Assembly (NCBI RefSeq): GCF_963677155.1 | Contig: NZ_OY781884.1 | Location: 620,001-684,000 of the forward strand | Length of the DNA: 64,000 nucleotides | Direction: 5' to 3' | Source of the DNA: an uncultured Draconibacterium sp. | GTDB lineage: Bacteria > Bacteroidota > Bacteroidia > Bacteroidales > Prolixibacteraceae | Shown here: one piece after another, positions 1 through 8,635 of the stretch | Layout of the letters: each line of letters starts with the position of its first letter | Position numbering within the stretch: the stretch's first letter is position 1 | The notes under the pieces: generated by a model | Database searches by the model: none | Seen by the model: the letters and a program-made list of their open reading frames with translations, nothing else | What the model was told of the DNA's origin: nothing | Translations under genes and position numbers: made by a program

Positions 1-247
1 TGAAGTGGAATTGCATCCTATTGACAGAGAGAATAACAGCGAAAAGACAGCAAATGCGCTGGAAGATTGTATAAAACGGCTTAAGGCAGAACAAAAACAA
101 AGTATCCGGTTGTTTTATTTTGAAAGCAAAAGTTACCGCGAAATAGCCGATGAGTTAAAAACCGAAATAAAAAGAATAAAGAGTTTGATTCAGAATGGTA
201 AGCGCAACCTGAAGATTTGTTTGGAAAGTAAAAATGAGCAGGAATAA
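1..247 (+). CDS. ECF-type RNA polymerase sigma factor, C-terminal part (5' end outside window)
   Basis: The reading frame is open to the left edge, so only the C-terminal part is present. The visible ~80 residues hold a sigma-70 region 4 helix-turn-helix: a helix around RLKAEQKQSIRLFYFE, then SYREIADELK as first HTH helix and a recognition helix near KRIKSLIQNGKRNLK. Region 4 reads the -35/-33 promoter element. The next gene starts inside its last codons (14-bp overlap), the usual arrangement of an ECF sigma factor and its membrane anti-sigma partner. The GTG at position 5 is not credible as the true start because the domain would be truncated. Regions 1 and 2 cannot be seen. Confidence 0.85.
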   Translation, partial: EVELHPIDRENNSEKTANALEDCIKRLKAEQKQSIRLFYFESKSYREIADELKTEIKRIKSLIQNGKRNLKICLESKNEQE

Positions 248-1544
248 AAATCATATCGATAAGGAATTATTCAGGCGGTATTTGTCGGATGAAATGACAG
301 ATGCCGAACGAAATGCTTTTGAAAAAGAGCTGCAAAAGAATTCGTTTGAAGCGGAAGCTATGGATGGTTTTGAGAACGTATCTTCTGCAAAATTCGAAAG
401 TGATTTGAATGAGCTATCCCCAAAAATAAGCAGCAAAAAACCTAAAAGCAGAATGCCTTACTTTGCAGCCGCTGCAACTATTCTGTTACTCATAACTTCT
501 GGTATTATCTGGATGCAATTAAATCGCCAACAGCCGATCCAGAAAGTTAGTGAAGTAAAAATTGACAAGGCGGAGAAAAAAACGGTAAAACCTGTGGAGC
601 AAGAGTCTGCAAAAACAGAAGTTACTGACGATACAGCTATTAAACAGGCCGGGGAAAAACAATCTGAAATAAAAACGAGAGCAGAGCAAGCACCAGCCAA
701 AGAAAAGGAAACTGAGGAAGAAGAGAAAATAATCACGATTGAAGAACAGTTTGCAGTTGACGAGGCTGAAATCATTTCAAAAACAATTCCGGTGCAAGCA
801 GATGAACAAGCCCTTGCAAAAGACACTCCAGTTAAAATTACCTCGAATAAATCGATAGAATTGGCCCAAACAAAACCCACTCCGTTTCAGCGATTAAAAA
901 CAGCTCCGGCAAAAGAGAATGTAATCCGTGGACAAATTTTATCCGATACCGACGGCCTTCCACTTCCCGGAGTAACGGTTATTGAAAAAGGAACCGACAA
1001 TGGCACTATAACAGACATTAACGGTAATTTTAAAATGAAACTTGAAAACGACAGCAATCCTGTTATAGCCAGCTTTATTGGGATGGAACCGACAAAATTT
1101 CAACCTAAAAAAGACTCGGATAATATTATAACCTTAACAACCGATGATGTAGCGTTAAGTGAAGTTGTTGTTGTTGGATATGGCTCGCAGCAGAAAAACA
1201 GTGTTACAGGCTCAACAATGGTAGTACCGGTTGAATCTATAACTTCAGATGCCGAACCCATTTGCGGAATGAACAAGTACAAAGCTTACCTAAAAGAAAA
1301 AGCTGTTTTACCTAGCGATTATGAAACGGACAAAGTTGTTGTTCGGTTGCGTTTCACGATTGCTAATTCCGGAGAAATCCAATCGTTTCAGAACTTAAAT
1401 GATGCTGATGAAAGTTTCTACGAACAGGCAAAAATCATTGTATTTAACGGCCCAGCCTGGAAACCTGTCAACAATAATAATAATAATAGCAACATCTATT
1501 CTACTGTAAATTTACGAGTGGTTTTCAAAAAGACTGACGACTAA
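234..1544 (+). CDS. Membrane anti-sigma-like protein with carboxypeptidase-regulatory-like and TonB-C-like domains
   Basis: 436 aa, translationally coupled to the sigma factor. Order seen: residues 1-70 cytoplasmic, acidic and helical, with an anti-sigma style start (YLSDEMTDAERNAFEKEL) but no zinc-finger Cys; one membrane segment at about 75-95; a Lys/Glu-rich periplasmic linker to about 225; a CarboxypepD_reg-like beta domain at about 228-305 (IRGQILSDTDGLPLPGVTV, typical of SusC N-termini); then SEVVVVGYGSQQ, the SusC-type motif; and a C-terminal domain at about 345-435 resembling TonB C-terminal domains (VVRLRFTIANSGEIQSF). A short AAT microsatellite codes an Asn run near the end. Likely role, inferred: sensing a periplasmic or outer-membrane state and holding the sigma factor. 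Stop codons of this gene and the convergent next gene share the bases CTAA. Confidence 0.75.
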   Translation: MSRNKNHIDKELFRRYLSDEMTDAERNAFEKELQKNSFEAEAMDGFENVSSAKFESDLNELSPKISSKKPKSRMPYFAAAATILLLITSGIIWMQLNRQQPIQKVSEVKIDKAEKKTVKPVEQESAKTEVTDDTAIKQAGEKQSEIKTRAEQAPAKEKETEEEEKIITIEEQFAVDEAEIISKTIPVQADEQALAKDTPVKITSNKSIELAQTKPTPFQRLKTAPAKENVIRGQILSDTDGLPLPGVTVIEKGTDNGTITDINGNFKMKLENDSNPVIASFIGMEPTKFQPKKDSDNIITLTTDDVALSEVVVVGYGSQQKNSVTGSTMVVPVESITSDAEPICGMNKYKAYLKEKAVLPSDYETDKVVVRLRFTIANSGEIQSFQNLNDADESFYEQAKIIVFNGPAWKPVNNNNNNSNIYSTVNLRVVFKKTDD

Positions 1545-1990
1545 CTTTCGCCGCTCGAATGATCGCTAATGATCACCCACTTCCCATCAATCTTTTGAAT
1601 AATCAGCGTAAAATGGCCTGCCAGATCACCAATTTCGCGGGTTAACTCAAAACGTCCGATTAGAAAAACTGTTTTAGTGTCAATTTTATTAATATCCAGA
1701 ATTTTAAATTCCAGGTGTCCCATTGCTGTTTTATCCGGGTAACCTTTTTTGTAGCTATCAAGCGTTGCCTGCCAGCCGTATGTTGGTCCGTGCGAGCCCA
1801 TAAACACCAGCTTATCCGATTTCCAGTAGGTTTCCATAAACTGTTCAAGATTACCCTCGTTCCAGGCTTCTGTCTGTTTCTCAAGTAGTGATAGAATATG
1901 TTGCTTTTCACTTTTTGTGAGTTTCTCCTGTGCAAATCCGGAAATGGCAAACAGTAAAATCATTAAGCTGATTACAAAAGTCCTTCTCAT
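1541..1990 (-). CDS. Exported SnoaL-like / DUF4440 (NTF2-fold) protein
   Basis: 149 aa. An N-terminal signal peptide is visible (MRRTFVISLMILLFAISGFAQ, cleavage after the AQ region), so the protein is exported. The rest fits the NTF2-like cone fold of SnoaL/DUF4440 proteins: the helical start SLLEKQTEAWNEGNLEQFMETYW, the FMGSHGPTYGWQATLDSYKKGY stretch, and a final beta sheet ending KIDGKWVIISDHSS. Such proteins are small-molecule binding or isomerase-like; no specific substrate can be read. Monocistronic, convergent with the anti-sigma gene. Confidence 0.75.
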   Translation of the reverse strand: MRRTFVISLMILLFAISGFAQEKLTKSEKQHILSLLEKQTEAWNEGNLEQFMETYWKSDKLVFMGSHGPTYGWQATLDSYKKGYPDKTAMGHLEFKILDINKIDTKTVFLIGRFELTREIGDLAGHFTLIIQKIDGKWVIISDHSSGES

Positions 1991-2109
1991 AAAATTGGTT
2001 TTAAAATTGAGTGTTGAAAATAATGTATTTTACTTCTTCTGGCATATACTTTGTAACTTTACCAAATAAAAATAACAGACATACAATTAAATCACCAAAA
2101 AATTAAGTC

Positions 2110-2835
2110 ATGAAGAAAATTATTTTATCCCTGGCCATTGTGTTTTTCACACTCGGCTCTTTTGCTCAAGATAAACAAGGTGGACTTATTACCGTGGAAG
2201 GAAAGTCGTCAATTAAGTTAGCTCCCGAAGACATCTCGTTTACTGTAAATTTTAGCGTAAAAGATGAAAATTATAAACAGTGTGCTGAGATGTCGGTTGA
2301 AAAAATGGACAAAGTAAAGAAACTGTTTATTAAAAACGGGATCGACGAGGAACTGATAAAAACAAACAGTTTTTCAATCCACGAAGTACAAAAGTACGAC
2401 CCGGAACTTCGAAAGTCAGTATTTGATGGCTACGAAGCCAATATTCCCGTTACTATTCGTACAAAAAAGGATTATGAAAAGAACGACAAGATTTTTGAAT
2501 TGATAAAAGACAACCTTCAGTCGAGTTTCAGTTTAAACTTTGCGCTTTCGGAAGAACAAATGGAAACAGTAAAAGAAAAACTAATCCAGCTGGCCGTTGA
2601 AGATGCCAAACAAAAAGCAACTATAATTGCCCAAAGTGCAGAAGTTGATTTGGGCAAAATAAAATCGATACAATACGGAGAACCCCGAATGATAGGATCT
2701 TTCAATACAGATATGGAACTGATGAGGGCAGAAACAATGCCTTTAATGAATGCAGCAAAAGCGGATATTACTTCTGTACTTTCGCCCGACGAAATTGAAA
2801 TGCGAACAAATATCGTTATTGCCTGGGAAATATAA
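2110..2835 (+). CDS. SIMPL domain (DUF541) periplasmic protein
   Basis: 241 aa with a clear signal peptide (MKKIILSLAIVFFTLGSFAQ). The mature part starts with GLITVEGKSSIKLAPEDISFTVNFSV, the beta-strand pattern of the SIMPL/DUF541 family (BP26/OMP28, YggE). It continues with the family's long helix (CAEMSVEKMDKVKKLFIKNGI) and ends in a strand before EMRTNIVIAWEI. Known members are periplasmic or outer-membrane proteins linked to stress tolerance; the biochemical role is unclear. It stands alone and is followed by a strong hairpin terminator. Confidence 0.85.
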   Translation: MKKIILSLAIVFFTLGSFAQDKQGGLITVEGKSSIKLAPEDISFTVNFSVKDENYKQCAEMSVEKMDKVKKLFIKNGIDEELIKTNSFSIHEVQKYDPELRKSVFDGYEANIPVTIRTKKDYEKNDKIFELIKDNLQSSFSLNFALSEEQMETVKEKLIQLAVEDAKQKATIIAQSAEVDLGKIKSIQYGEPRMIGSFNTDMELMRAETMPLMNAAKADITSVLSPDEIEMRTNIVIAWEI

Positions 2836-2854
2836 TTCGAATCTGCAAAATGTT

Positions 2855-2897
2855 AAAAGAAGGGCTGGTCAATGTGTGATTGACCAGCCCTTCTTTT
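2855..2897. terminator. Bidirectional intrinsic terminator
   Basis: A 19-bp perfect inverted repeat (core AGAAGGGCTGGTCAAT) with a 5-base loop, A-rich on the left and T-rich on the right, sits 20 bp after the SIMPL gene stop. Confidence 0.9.
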
Positions 2898-3058
2898 ATA
2901 ACAAGTTTATAATAACTTCTTAATCATTACTCCAAATATTTTCTGTACGGTTTACGTACGACTAATTTTTTTAACTGATAATTAAATCTTCATGTATTAA
3001 CGGCTGAACTTTCATGCTGTGTTGGGGTTCTGTTACTTTTACCGCAAATTATAGAAAA

Positions 3059-3673
3059 ATGGCAATTACAGTTCATCCCGAGGCAAAAGCCTTAATTTTT
3101 GATTTAGACGGAACCCTGTCGAACTCGCTTCCCGTGCATTTGGAAACCTGGAAAATAGTGGCGAAAAAATATAATTTTGATTTTGACCCAAATATTATTC
3201 ATGAAATGACCGGTCGTCCGACCATTGAATTTGCCAAACGAATTGTTGAGCAATACAACGTGGATGAACAGCCCGAAATTCTTGTTCGCCTGAAACAACA
3301 AGCATTCTGGGATTCGGCGCATTTGCTTCAACCGATAGAAGAGGTGATTTCGATTGTAAAAAGTTATCACGGGAAACTCCCCATGTCCGTGGGAACCGGT
3401 GCAAGTGGAAAAAGTGCCGAGGTACAGTTAAAAGAACTGGGGCTTCGTGAATATTTCGATTTTGTAGTTTCAGCCGACGACGTACAAAAACACAAACCAC
3501 ACCCGGAAACTTTTGTAAAATGTGCCGAATTGATGGGTGTTGAACCACAACTCTGCCAGGTTTTCGAAGATGGCGATCTGGGAATTTCAGCAGCAAAAGA
3601 AGCTGGAATGTTTGTTACCGATGTGCGCGAACACATTGTATATGGCGATTGGAAAATGACAGCAAACAAGTAA
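3059..3673 (+). CDS. HAD-superfamily sugar phosphatase, YqaB-like (beta-phosphoglucomutase family)
   Basis: 204 aa from the ATG at 3059; an upstream in-frame ATG at 3014 would add 15 residues before the HAD core and is unlikely. HAD motif I is IFDLDGTLSNS, motif II lies in SVGTGAS, the motif III Lys is in QKHKPHPE, and motif IV is FEDGDLGI (Gly where FEDS is usual). The VKSYHGKLPMSVGTG stretch closely matches E. coli YqaB, a fructose-1-phosphate / 6-phosphogluconate phosphatase. Cytosolic. It lies 9 bp upstream of the AEC transporter and is probably co-transcribed. Substrate is inferred only. Confidence 0.82.
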   Translation: MAITVHPEAKALIFDLDGTLSNSLPVHLETWKIVAKKYNFDFDPNIIHEMTGRPTIEFAKRIVEQYNVDEQPEILVRLKQQAFWDSAHLLQPIEEVISIVKSYHGKLPMSVGTGASGKSAEVQLKELGLREYFDFVVSADDVQKHKPHPETFVKCAELMGVEPQLCQVFEDGDLGISAAKEAGMFVTDVREHIVYGDWKMTANK

Positions 3674-3682
3674 CCAGGGATT

Positions 3683-4612
3683 ATGCCACATTTTCTACTG
3701 GCCCTGAAGACTGTTGCGCCCCTGTTTCTCGTGATTTTTACCGGGACACTTTTTTCGCGTACAAAAGCTGCTCACGGGCCGTGGGTTGATGTGTTAAACA
3801 AATACGCACTGTGGATAGGCTTTCCGGCACTGGTTATTGCCTCGTTGATGCACCTCAATCCACAAGGCGAATCCTATACCCGACTCATTCTTATTAATTC
3901 GGCATACATTGTAGTGTGTATGTTACTGGCTTTCCCCATTGCGCGGATTTTTAGATTTTCGAAACGCCTACGCAGTTCGCTGTTCCTTATCCTTTCATTT
4001 GGGAATGTAGCTTACCTTGGCATTCCTGTTCTTCGCAGCAGCTTTGGCGACGACATTTTGCCGGTAGCAGCTGTTCTTTCTGCAGTTTATGTTTTCTGGT
4101 TGCTTACGCTTGGAGTTATCCTTATCGAAGCTACAGGAGAAGAAACTTTCCAACCAAAGAAATTAATGCTGAGCCTCGTCAAAAATCCACTACTGATCTC
4201 TGTTTTTGTGGGTGTATGCATCGTACTATTTCAAATCGAAGTGCCGTCGTTTATCGACAAAACGATAAGTCTTTTTGCTGAATCGGTTACTGCAATAGTG
4301 CTGTTTTCACTTGGAATTTTCCTGGGGCAAAACAAAATTGGCGCTCCCCGCGAATGGATCAGGGTTTTTGTTTTTGTGGTGGTAACGATGATCGCTTTCC
4401 CATTGCTACTTCATTTCGGAGTACGTTCTGTAGGCTTAAGCAACCTGCAATTTAAAGCCACTATTCTCGATTCGGCAATGCCGCTCGGATTAACTCCTTA
4501 TGCGCTGGCCGTTCAGTATAAACTGGAAACAAAACTGGTGGCACGTATTGTGGTGCTGGGGACACTGCTTTCGGTGATTATTATTCCGCTGTGGATAGCG
4601 TTTCTTGGCTGA
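3683..4612 (+). CDS. AEC (auxin efflux carrier) family permease
   Basis: 309 aa, strongly hydrophobic, with about ten membrane segments in two halves, as in the AEC / bile-acid-sodium-symporter fold. Family features include SFGNVAYLGIPVL in the first half and LDSAMPLGLTPYALAVQY in the second, where the transport-site crossing helices lie. Bacterial AEC proteins carry dicarboxylates such as malate or malonate; substrate cannot be decided here. It follows the HAD phosphatase by 9 bp. Confidence 0.85.
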   Translation: MPHFLLALKTVAPLFLVIFTGTLFSRTKAAHGPWVDVLNKYALWIGFPALVIASLMHLNPQGESYTRLILINSAYIVVCMLLAFPIARIFRFSKRLRSSLFLILSFGNVAYLGIPVLRSSFGDDILPVAAVLSAVYVFWLLTLGVILIEATGEETFQPKKLMLSLVKNPLLISVFVGVCIVLFQIEVPSFIDKTISLFAESVTAIVLFSLGIFLGQNKIGAPREWIRVFVFVVVTMIAFPLLLHFGVRSVGLSNLQFKATILDSAMPLGLTPYALAVQYKLETKLVARIVVLGTLLSVIIIPLWIAFLG

Positions 4613-4684
4613 AAGAAGAGTTCTCGCAGATTGCACTGATGTCGATGAATTTTATTCGGGAGTCCATATCTCGTCTGCGTGAAA

Positions 4685-5611
4685 TTACATTTTAGGATTA
4701 AAGTCTAATGCCAGCCCATCCAGTTTCCCAATAAAAACAATATGGCTTTCAGGCGCGTCCATAATTAAATCGCCTTCTTCCAACTCAAAGCGGCCGCCAA
4801 CTCCCTGCAAAATATATTCAAAAGGTTCGTTCTGAAAACACACTACTCCTTTGCAACGATAAATTTGGCTTTTATAAATATCAAGCGTGTATTCCAGCCA
4901 ATAAAGGAAATCGGCCCGGTTTAACGGAGCCGAAAAAGAAAGCGTTTTGCTTTGCACCAACGCATGATTGCTTTTGTACGAAAGAAAAGAATACGCATTA
5001 AAGGTATGTAGTTTCAGTTCTTTCAAATTCAGTTCTTTTACTTCTCCAAAACTTGTTGACCGGACTTTTGCCAACGGTGCCAGTTTATTCATTTTTGCCA
5101 AATACTCTTCTTGCTGCTTATCATCCAGGTTCTCGGTTTTATTCAGCAAAATAAGATCGGCAACATTTAACTGTTTATAGGCCATTTCCTCTTCCGGAAG
5201 ATTTTCAAAATTCAAGGCATCAACCAAACAAATTGCACCATTATATTCGTAGAGGTCTTTCAGATCTTCGTCGGCAAAAAAAGGTTGAATTACAGGTGCC
5301 GGATCAGCAATGCCGGTTGTTTCGATCAACAGATGCCCCACATTCGGGAAACGCTCGGCCAGTTCTTTTAGTACCAGCTCGTACTCGTCGGAAATAGTGC
5401 AGCAAATACAGCCCTGTTTTAATTCAAACATCTGGCTGGCATCAATACCTTTTATCAGTTTGGTGTCGATGGGAACCGCTCCAAATTCATTCTCTACCAA
5501 AGCAAACTGAATGTCAGGATTTGATTTCAGCAGAAAATTGATAAAAGTCGTTTTTCCGGCTCCAAGAAAGCCGGTTATTATCGTTACTGGTATTTTGTTT
5601 TGTATACTCAC
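4685..5611 (-). CDS. CobW/COG0523-family GTPase, putative metallochaperone
   Basis: 308 aa. Walker A is GFLGAGKTT (residues 14-22), the metal-binding CxCC motif of COG0523 proteins is GCICC (Cys 68, 70, 71), and the guanine-specificity motif is LLNKTE. The C-terminal CobW_C domain follows from about residue 210. Family members use GTP to hand Zn, Co or Ni to target enzymes. The likely start is GTG at 5611, because the P-loop lies only 13 residues in and no upstream ATG fits. The next gene on the same strand is a TauE/SafE permease 118 bp upstream. No Zur site or B12 gene is nearby, so the metal is unknown. Confidence 0.85.
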   Translation of the reverse strand: MSIQNKIPVTIITGFLGAGKTTFINFLLKSNPDIQFALVENEFGAVPIDTKLIKGIDASQMFELKQGCICCTISDEYELVLKELAERFPNVGHLLIETTGIADPAPVIQPFFADEDLKDLYEYNGAICLVDALNFENLPEEEMAYKQLNVADLILLNKTENLDDKQQEEYLAKMNKLAPLAKVRSTSFGEVKELNLKELKLHTFNAYSFLSYKSNHALVQSKTLSFSAPLNRADFLYWLEYTLDIYKSQIYRCKGVVCFQNEPFEYILQGVGGRFELEEGDLIMDAPESHIVFIGKLDGLALDFNPKM

Positions 5612-5669
5612 TATCTATTTAACTAGTCTTCTTCCGGGATTTTGGTACCCCTCCCGGCTAAAGTCGGAC

Positions 5670-5689
5670 TCCCCTCCCTAAAGGTGGAG
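5670..5689. repeat. Intergenic CTCC/GGAG palindromic element (degenerate copy)
   Basis: Contains CTCCCTAAAGGTGGAG, an imperfect hairpin. Similar CCTCCTTT-AAAGGAGG elements lie at 57852-57870 and 58470-58488. It lies between the CobW and TSUP genes. Confidence 0.4.
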
Positions 5690-5729
5690 AAATTCTTTTT
5701 CCGTAGGGAATTTTCAACACCTAGCTTTC

Positions 5730-6485
5730 CTAGCCAAACACCCCGAACAAATTTAAAATAACAATTAACATGGCTAGAATCAGCACGTAACGAACATATT
5801 TTGCACCTCCTTTTACGGTAAAGTTGGCGCCCAGCCATGCGCCCAGCATATTGCCGGCTGCCAGTATTAAACCCGCAACAATGTCAACTTGTTTATTATA
5901 AATAAATATTCCGAGGGAAAACACGGTGTAAATAAGAATAATAAAAACCTTTATTGCATTGGCCCGCACCAGATTATGACCACACCCCAGAACCAATCCG
6001 GCCAGCAGAAAAAATCCTACGCCCATTTGAATAAATCCGCCGAACAAACCGATTCCAAAGAAAATAATGTATTGCAGCGGCGACGGTTTAGGATTAACTT
6101 TCCCTATTTGGTCGGTAATCCATACCTCAGGCTTTAAAACCACTACCAGCAACAAAACCACCATTAGTCCGGCAATAATATTTTTTAAGAGCTTGGGATC
6201 AACTTCTACGGCAAACAGTGCCCCGATTATCGATCCGACAATAGCAGGAATTGCCAACCGGTAATCCTTTGTAAAATCAAGTACATTCTTCTGCTTAAAA
6301 GTTTTCACTCCAATAACATTTTGCAGTAAAATGGCAATTCGGTTGGTGCCATTGGCAATATTGGCGGGCAAGCCAATAAACATCAGCAAAGGCATGGTTA
6401 GCATAGAGCCACCTCCGGCAGTGGTGTTAATAAATCCGGCGGCAATTCCGGTTCCTACGAGTGCCAGTATCATGTACCATTCCAT
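5730..6485 (-). CDS. Sulfite exporter TauE/SafE (TSUP) family permease
   Basis: 251 aa from the ATG at 6485; the longer frame to 6548 adds a non-hydrophobic leader. About eight membrane segments. The N-terminal TSUP signature is GIAAGFINTTAGGGSMLTMPLL, and the second-half repeat is GLFGGFIQMGVGFFLLAGLV. The family exports or imports sulfite, sulfoacetate, taurine derivatives or other organosulfur anions. The gene is monocistronic or paired with the downstream CobW GTPase. Substrate not determinable. Confidence 0.87.
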   Translation of the reverse strand: MEWYMILALVGTGIAAGFINTTAGGGSMLTMPLLMFIGLPANIANGTNRIAILLQNVIGVKTFKQKNVLDFTKDYRLAIPAIVGSIIGALFAVEVDPKLLKNIIAGLMVVLLLVVVLKPEVWITDQIGKVNPKPSPLQYIIFFGIGLFGGFIQMGVGFFLLAGLVLGCGHNLVRANAIKVFIILIYTVFSLGIFIYNKQVDIVAGLILAAGNMLGAWLGANFTVKGGAKYVRYVLILAMLIVILNLFGVFG

Positions 6486-6672
6486 ATCCAAAGCGTCTAA
6501 ATTTTTACTCTGTCCGATCAAATGTAGCAATCTCAATCTTAATATCATGCTAACTCTCCCGCATTTCCTCTCTTCGTGAAAAAAGGGACGATTGTATTGA
6601 AGGTAGAATCAGGGTGAGTCAATAAAATTTGAAGCAGATTTTGCTATTAAATTTCATCAGACTTTCATGAAA

Positions 6673-6698
6673 AAAGCCCGAAAATAATTCCGGGCTTT
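6673..6698 (-). terminator. Intrinsic terminator of glyA
   Basis: AAAGCCCG pairs with CGGGCTTT around a 10-base loop. On the minus strand the hairpin is followed by a T run, just after the glyA stop. Confidence 0.85.
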
Positions 6699-6724
6699 GT
6701 ATTCTTTAATTGATAAGTTCAATA

Positions 6725-8005
6725 TTAGTAAGCAAACAGCGGAAAGTCTTTCATCAATTGATGTACTTTTTCGCCAACTGCTTTAATGTATGCCTCATCG
6801 TTAATGTTTGCAATCGAATCGTCGATCAGCTGAACAATCTCAGGCATCAGATCTTCTTTTACTCCACGGGTTGTAATAGCCGGTGTACCTACACGCAAAC
6901 CTGAAGTTTGGAAAGGGGAACGACTATCGAAAGGAACCATATTTTTGTTAATGGTAATCTCTGCATTTACAATGGTATTTTCAACCATTTTACCAGTGAT
7001 CTCAGGGTATTTTGTACGCAGGTCGATCAACATCGAGTGGTTATCAGTACCTCCTGAAATTACTTTGTAACCCAGATCAACAAAAGCCTGTGCCATAGCA
7101 GCAGCATTCTTTTTCACTTGCGCCTGGTATTCTTTATACTCCGGTTCCAGTGCTTCGCCAAATGCAACTGCTTTTGCCGCAATTACGTGCTCAAGCGGTC
7201 CACCTTGCTGACCAGGGAATACAGCCGAATCCAACAACGAAGACATGGTACGAACCACACCTTTTGGCGTTTTAATGCCCCATGGATTTTCAAAATCTTC
7301 ACCCATAAGGATAATACCACCGCGAGGTCCGCGAAGTGTTTTATGAGTTGTTGATGTTACAACGTGAGCATATTTTACAGGATTATCGAGCAAACCCGCA
7401 GCAATTAAACCAGCAGGGTGAGCCATATCCACCATAAACAAAGCGCCTACTTTATCAGCAATTTCGCGCATGCGTTTGTAATCCCATTCGCGGCTGTATG
7501 CCGATGCACCACCGATGATCAACTTTGGTTTGTGCTCGATGGCCAATGCTTCCATCTCATCGTAATCAACCCTACCGGTATCTTCTTTTACCTTGTAGGC
7601 TACCGGCTTGTAAAGAATACCCGATGAGTTTACATGCGAACCATGCGAAAGGTGACCACCATGCGAGAGGTCGAGTCCGAGGAAAGTATCGCCCGGCTTA
7701 AGAATAACACTCAACACAGCAGCATTTGCCTGTGCGCCCGAGTGCGGCTGAACATTGGCCCAGGCAGCTCCGTACAATTCTTTAATACGGTCGATGGCCA
7801 ATTGCTCGGTCATGTCAACAAACTGACAACCACCATAATATCTTTTTCCCGGATAACCTTCAGCGTACTTGTTGGTCATTACCGATCCCATTGCCTCCAA
7901 AACCTGCTCACTTACAAAGTTCTCTGAAGCAATCAATTCAATTCCGCCCAACTGACGTTCGTGTTCCTTCCTGATAATATCAAAAACCAAAGTATCTCTC
8001 TTCAT
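6725..8005 (-). CDS. glyA: Serine hydroxymethyltransferase
   Basis: 426 aa, full length for the family. A PLP-dependent cytosolic enzyme that interconverts serine plus tetrahydrofolate with glycine plus 5,10-methylene-THF, feeding one-carbon metabolism. The PLP Lys is K222 in [13 protein letters not shown]; other family blocks are [25 protein letters not shown] and [12 protein letters not shown]. Start at ATG 8005 matches the usual N-terminus. Single gene with its own terminator (6673-6698) and a TAACTTTG box 30 bp upstream of the start. Confidence 0.97.
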   Translation of the reverse strand: MKRDTLVFDIIRKEHERQLGGIELIASENFVSEQVLEAMGSVMTNKYAEGYPGKRYYGGCQFVDMTEQLAIDRIKELYGAAWANVQPHSGAQANAAVLSVILKPGDTFLGLDLSHGGHLSHGSHVNSSGILYKPVAYKVKEDTGRVDYDEMEALAIEHKPKLIIGGASAYSREWDYKRMREIADKVGALFMVDMAHPAGLIAAGLLDNPVKYAHVVTSTTHKTLRGPRGGIILMGEDFENPWGIKTPKGVVRTMSSLLDSAVFPGQQGGPLEHVIAAKAVAFGEALEPEYKEYQAQVKKNAAAMAQAFVDLGYKVISGGTDNHSMLIDLRTKYPEITGKMVENTIVNAEITINKNMVPFDSRSPFQTSGLRVGTPAITTRGVKEDLMPEIVQLIDDSIANINDEAYIKAVGEKVHQLMKDFPLFAY

Positions 8006-8034
8006 TTTGTAACTGAATTAATTTAATGAAAGCC

Positions 8035-8042
8035 CAAAGTTA
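8035..8042 (-). promoter_or_regulatory. Candidate -7 box for glyA
   Basis: TAACTTTG on the minus strand matches the Bacteroidota -7 consensus TAnnTTTG and lies 30 bp before the glyA start. The matching -33 TTTG is weak. Confidence 0.5.
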
Positions 8043-8158
8043 ATACATTTTAATTCAGCCTTTTGATGATATCGGATAGAATTTGGGAGATTTTTTGAAC
8101 AATTAAGATAGGCTATGTTAGGAACCTCGAATCTGTCTGAAGAAAATAGATTCACCCG

Positions 8159-8260
8159 CTAATTCCGATTTGTAGCCGCTACCTTTTTAATGCTAAACAT
8201 TGCAATAGCTTTTTTAGCATTGCTGGCTGAAATATGTTGTTTTTTTCGTTTTCGGCTCAT
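8159..8260 (-). CDS. Possible 33-aa basic microprotein (doubtful)
   Basis: A short frame begins MSRKRKKQHISASNAKKAI and ends AATNRN. It is Lys/Arg-rich with no recognised domain. It is the only coding-like signal in the 380-bp gap after the glyA start; the rest of that gap shows no gene. It could be a decayed fragment or chance. Confidence 0.2.
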   Translation of the reverse strand: MSRKRKKQHISASNAKKAIAMFSIKKVAATNRN

Positions 8261-8386
8261 GGGGTCGGATTTGAGTTGTTTTTACGCGTAAGAAGAGGAG
8301 TATGTATTTTTTATTTTATGAGGGAACGTGTAACAATCGCGTAATAGCAAGTTTTATTTTTGGGCTGCAAGCATAAGTATTTACTT

Positions 8387-8578
8387 TTACTCTTTCGGTT
8401 TCTTCCGTTCACTTTTGATGCCTAAAATGAGACTGATTATTAGCGCTACCATACCTACTACAACAGAATAATTTGCTAAGTTTTTTGAACCAAAAAAATT
8501 ATCATAATCAATTATAATTAATTCGGTTATAATGACTGCACTTGCAACAACAATTAGTCCGATTCGAAGCTTATTCAT
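8387..8578 (-). CDS. Small membrane protein, unknown
   Basis: 63 aa. Two hydrophobic helices are visible (about residues 6-25, LIVVASAVIITELIIID; and 37-54, SVVVGMVALIISLILGI), with a basic tail KSERKKPKE, so it is predicted to be an inner-membrane hairpin with both ends inside. No family recognised. It is part of an AT-rich patch of unknown genes between glyA and 10608. Confidence 0.55.
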   Translation of the reverse strand: MNKLRIGLIVVASAVIITELIIIDYDNFFGSKNLANYSVVVGMVALIISLILGIKSERKKPKE

Positions 8579-8635
8579 TCTGTTTAAGTATTAAATTATA
8601 AGTCTAGTTTTTGCCAAATTCATCCTTGATGTTTT

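Noticed and set aside
458-880. 140-aa Ser/Val-rich minus-strand frame
   Set aside because: Antisense shadow of the Lys/Glu-rich linker of the anti-sigma-like gene.
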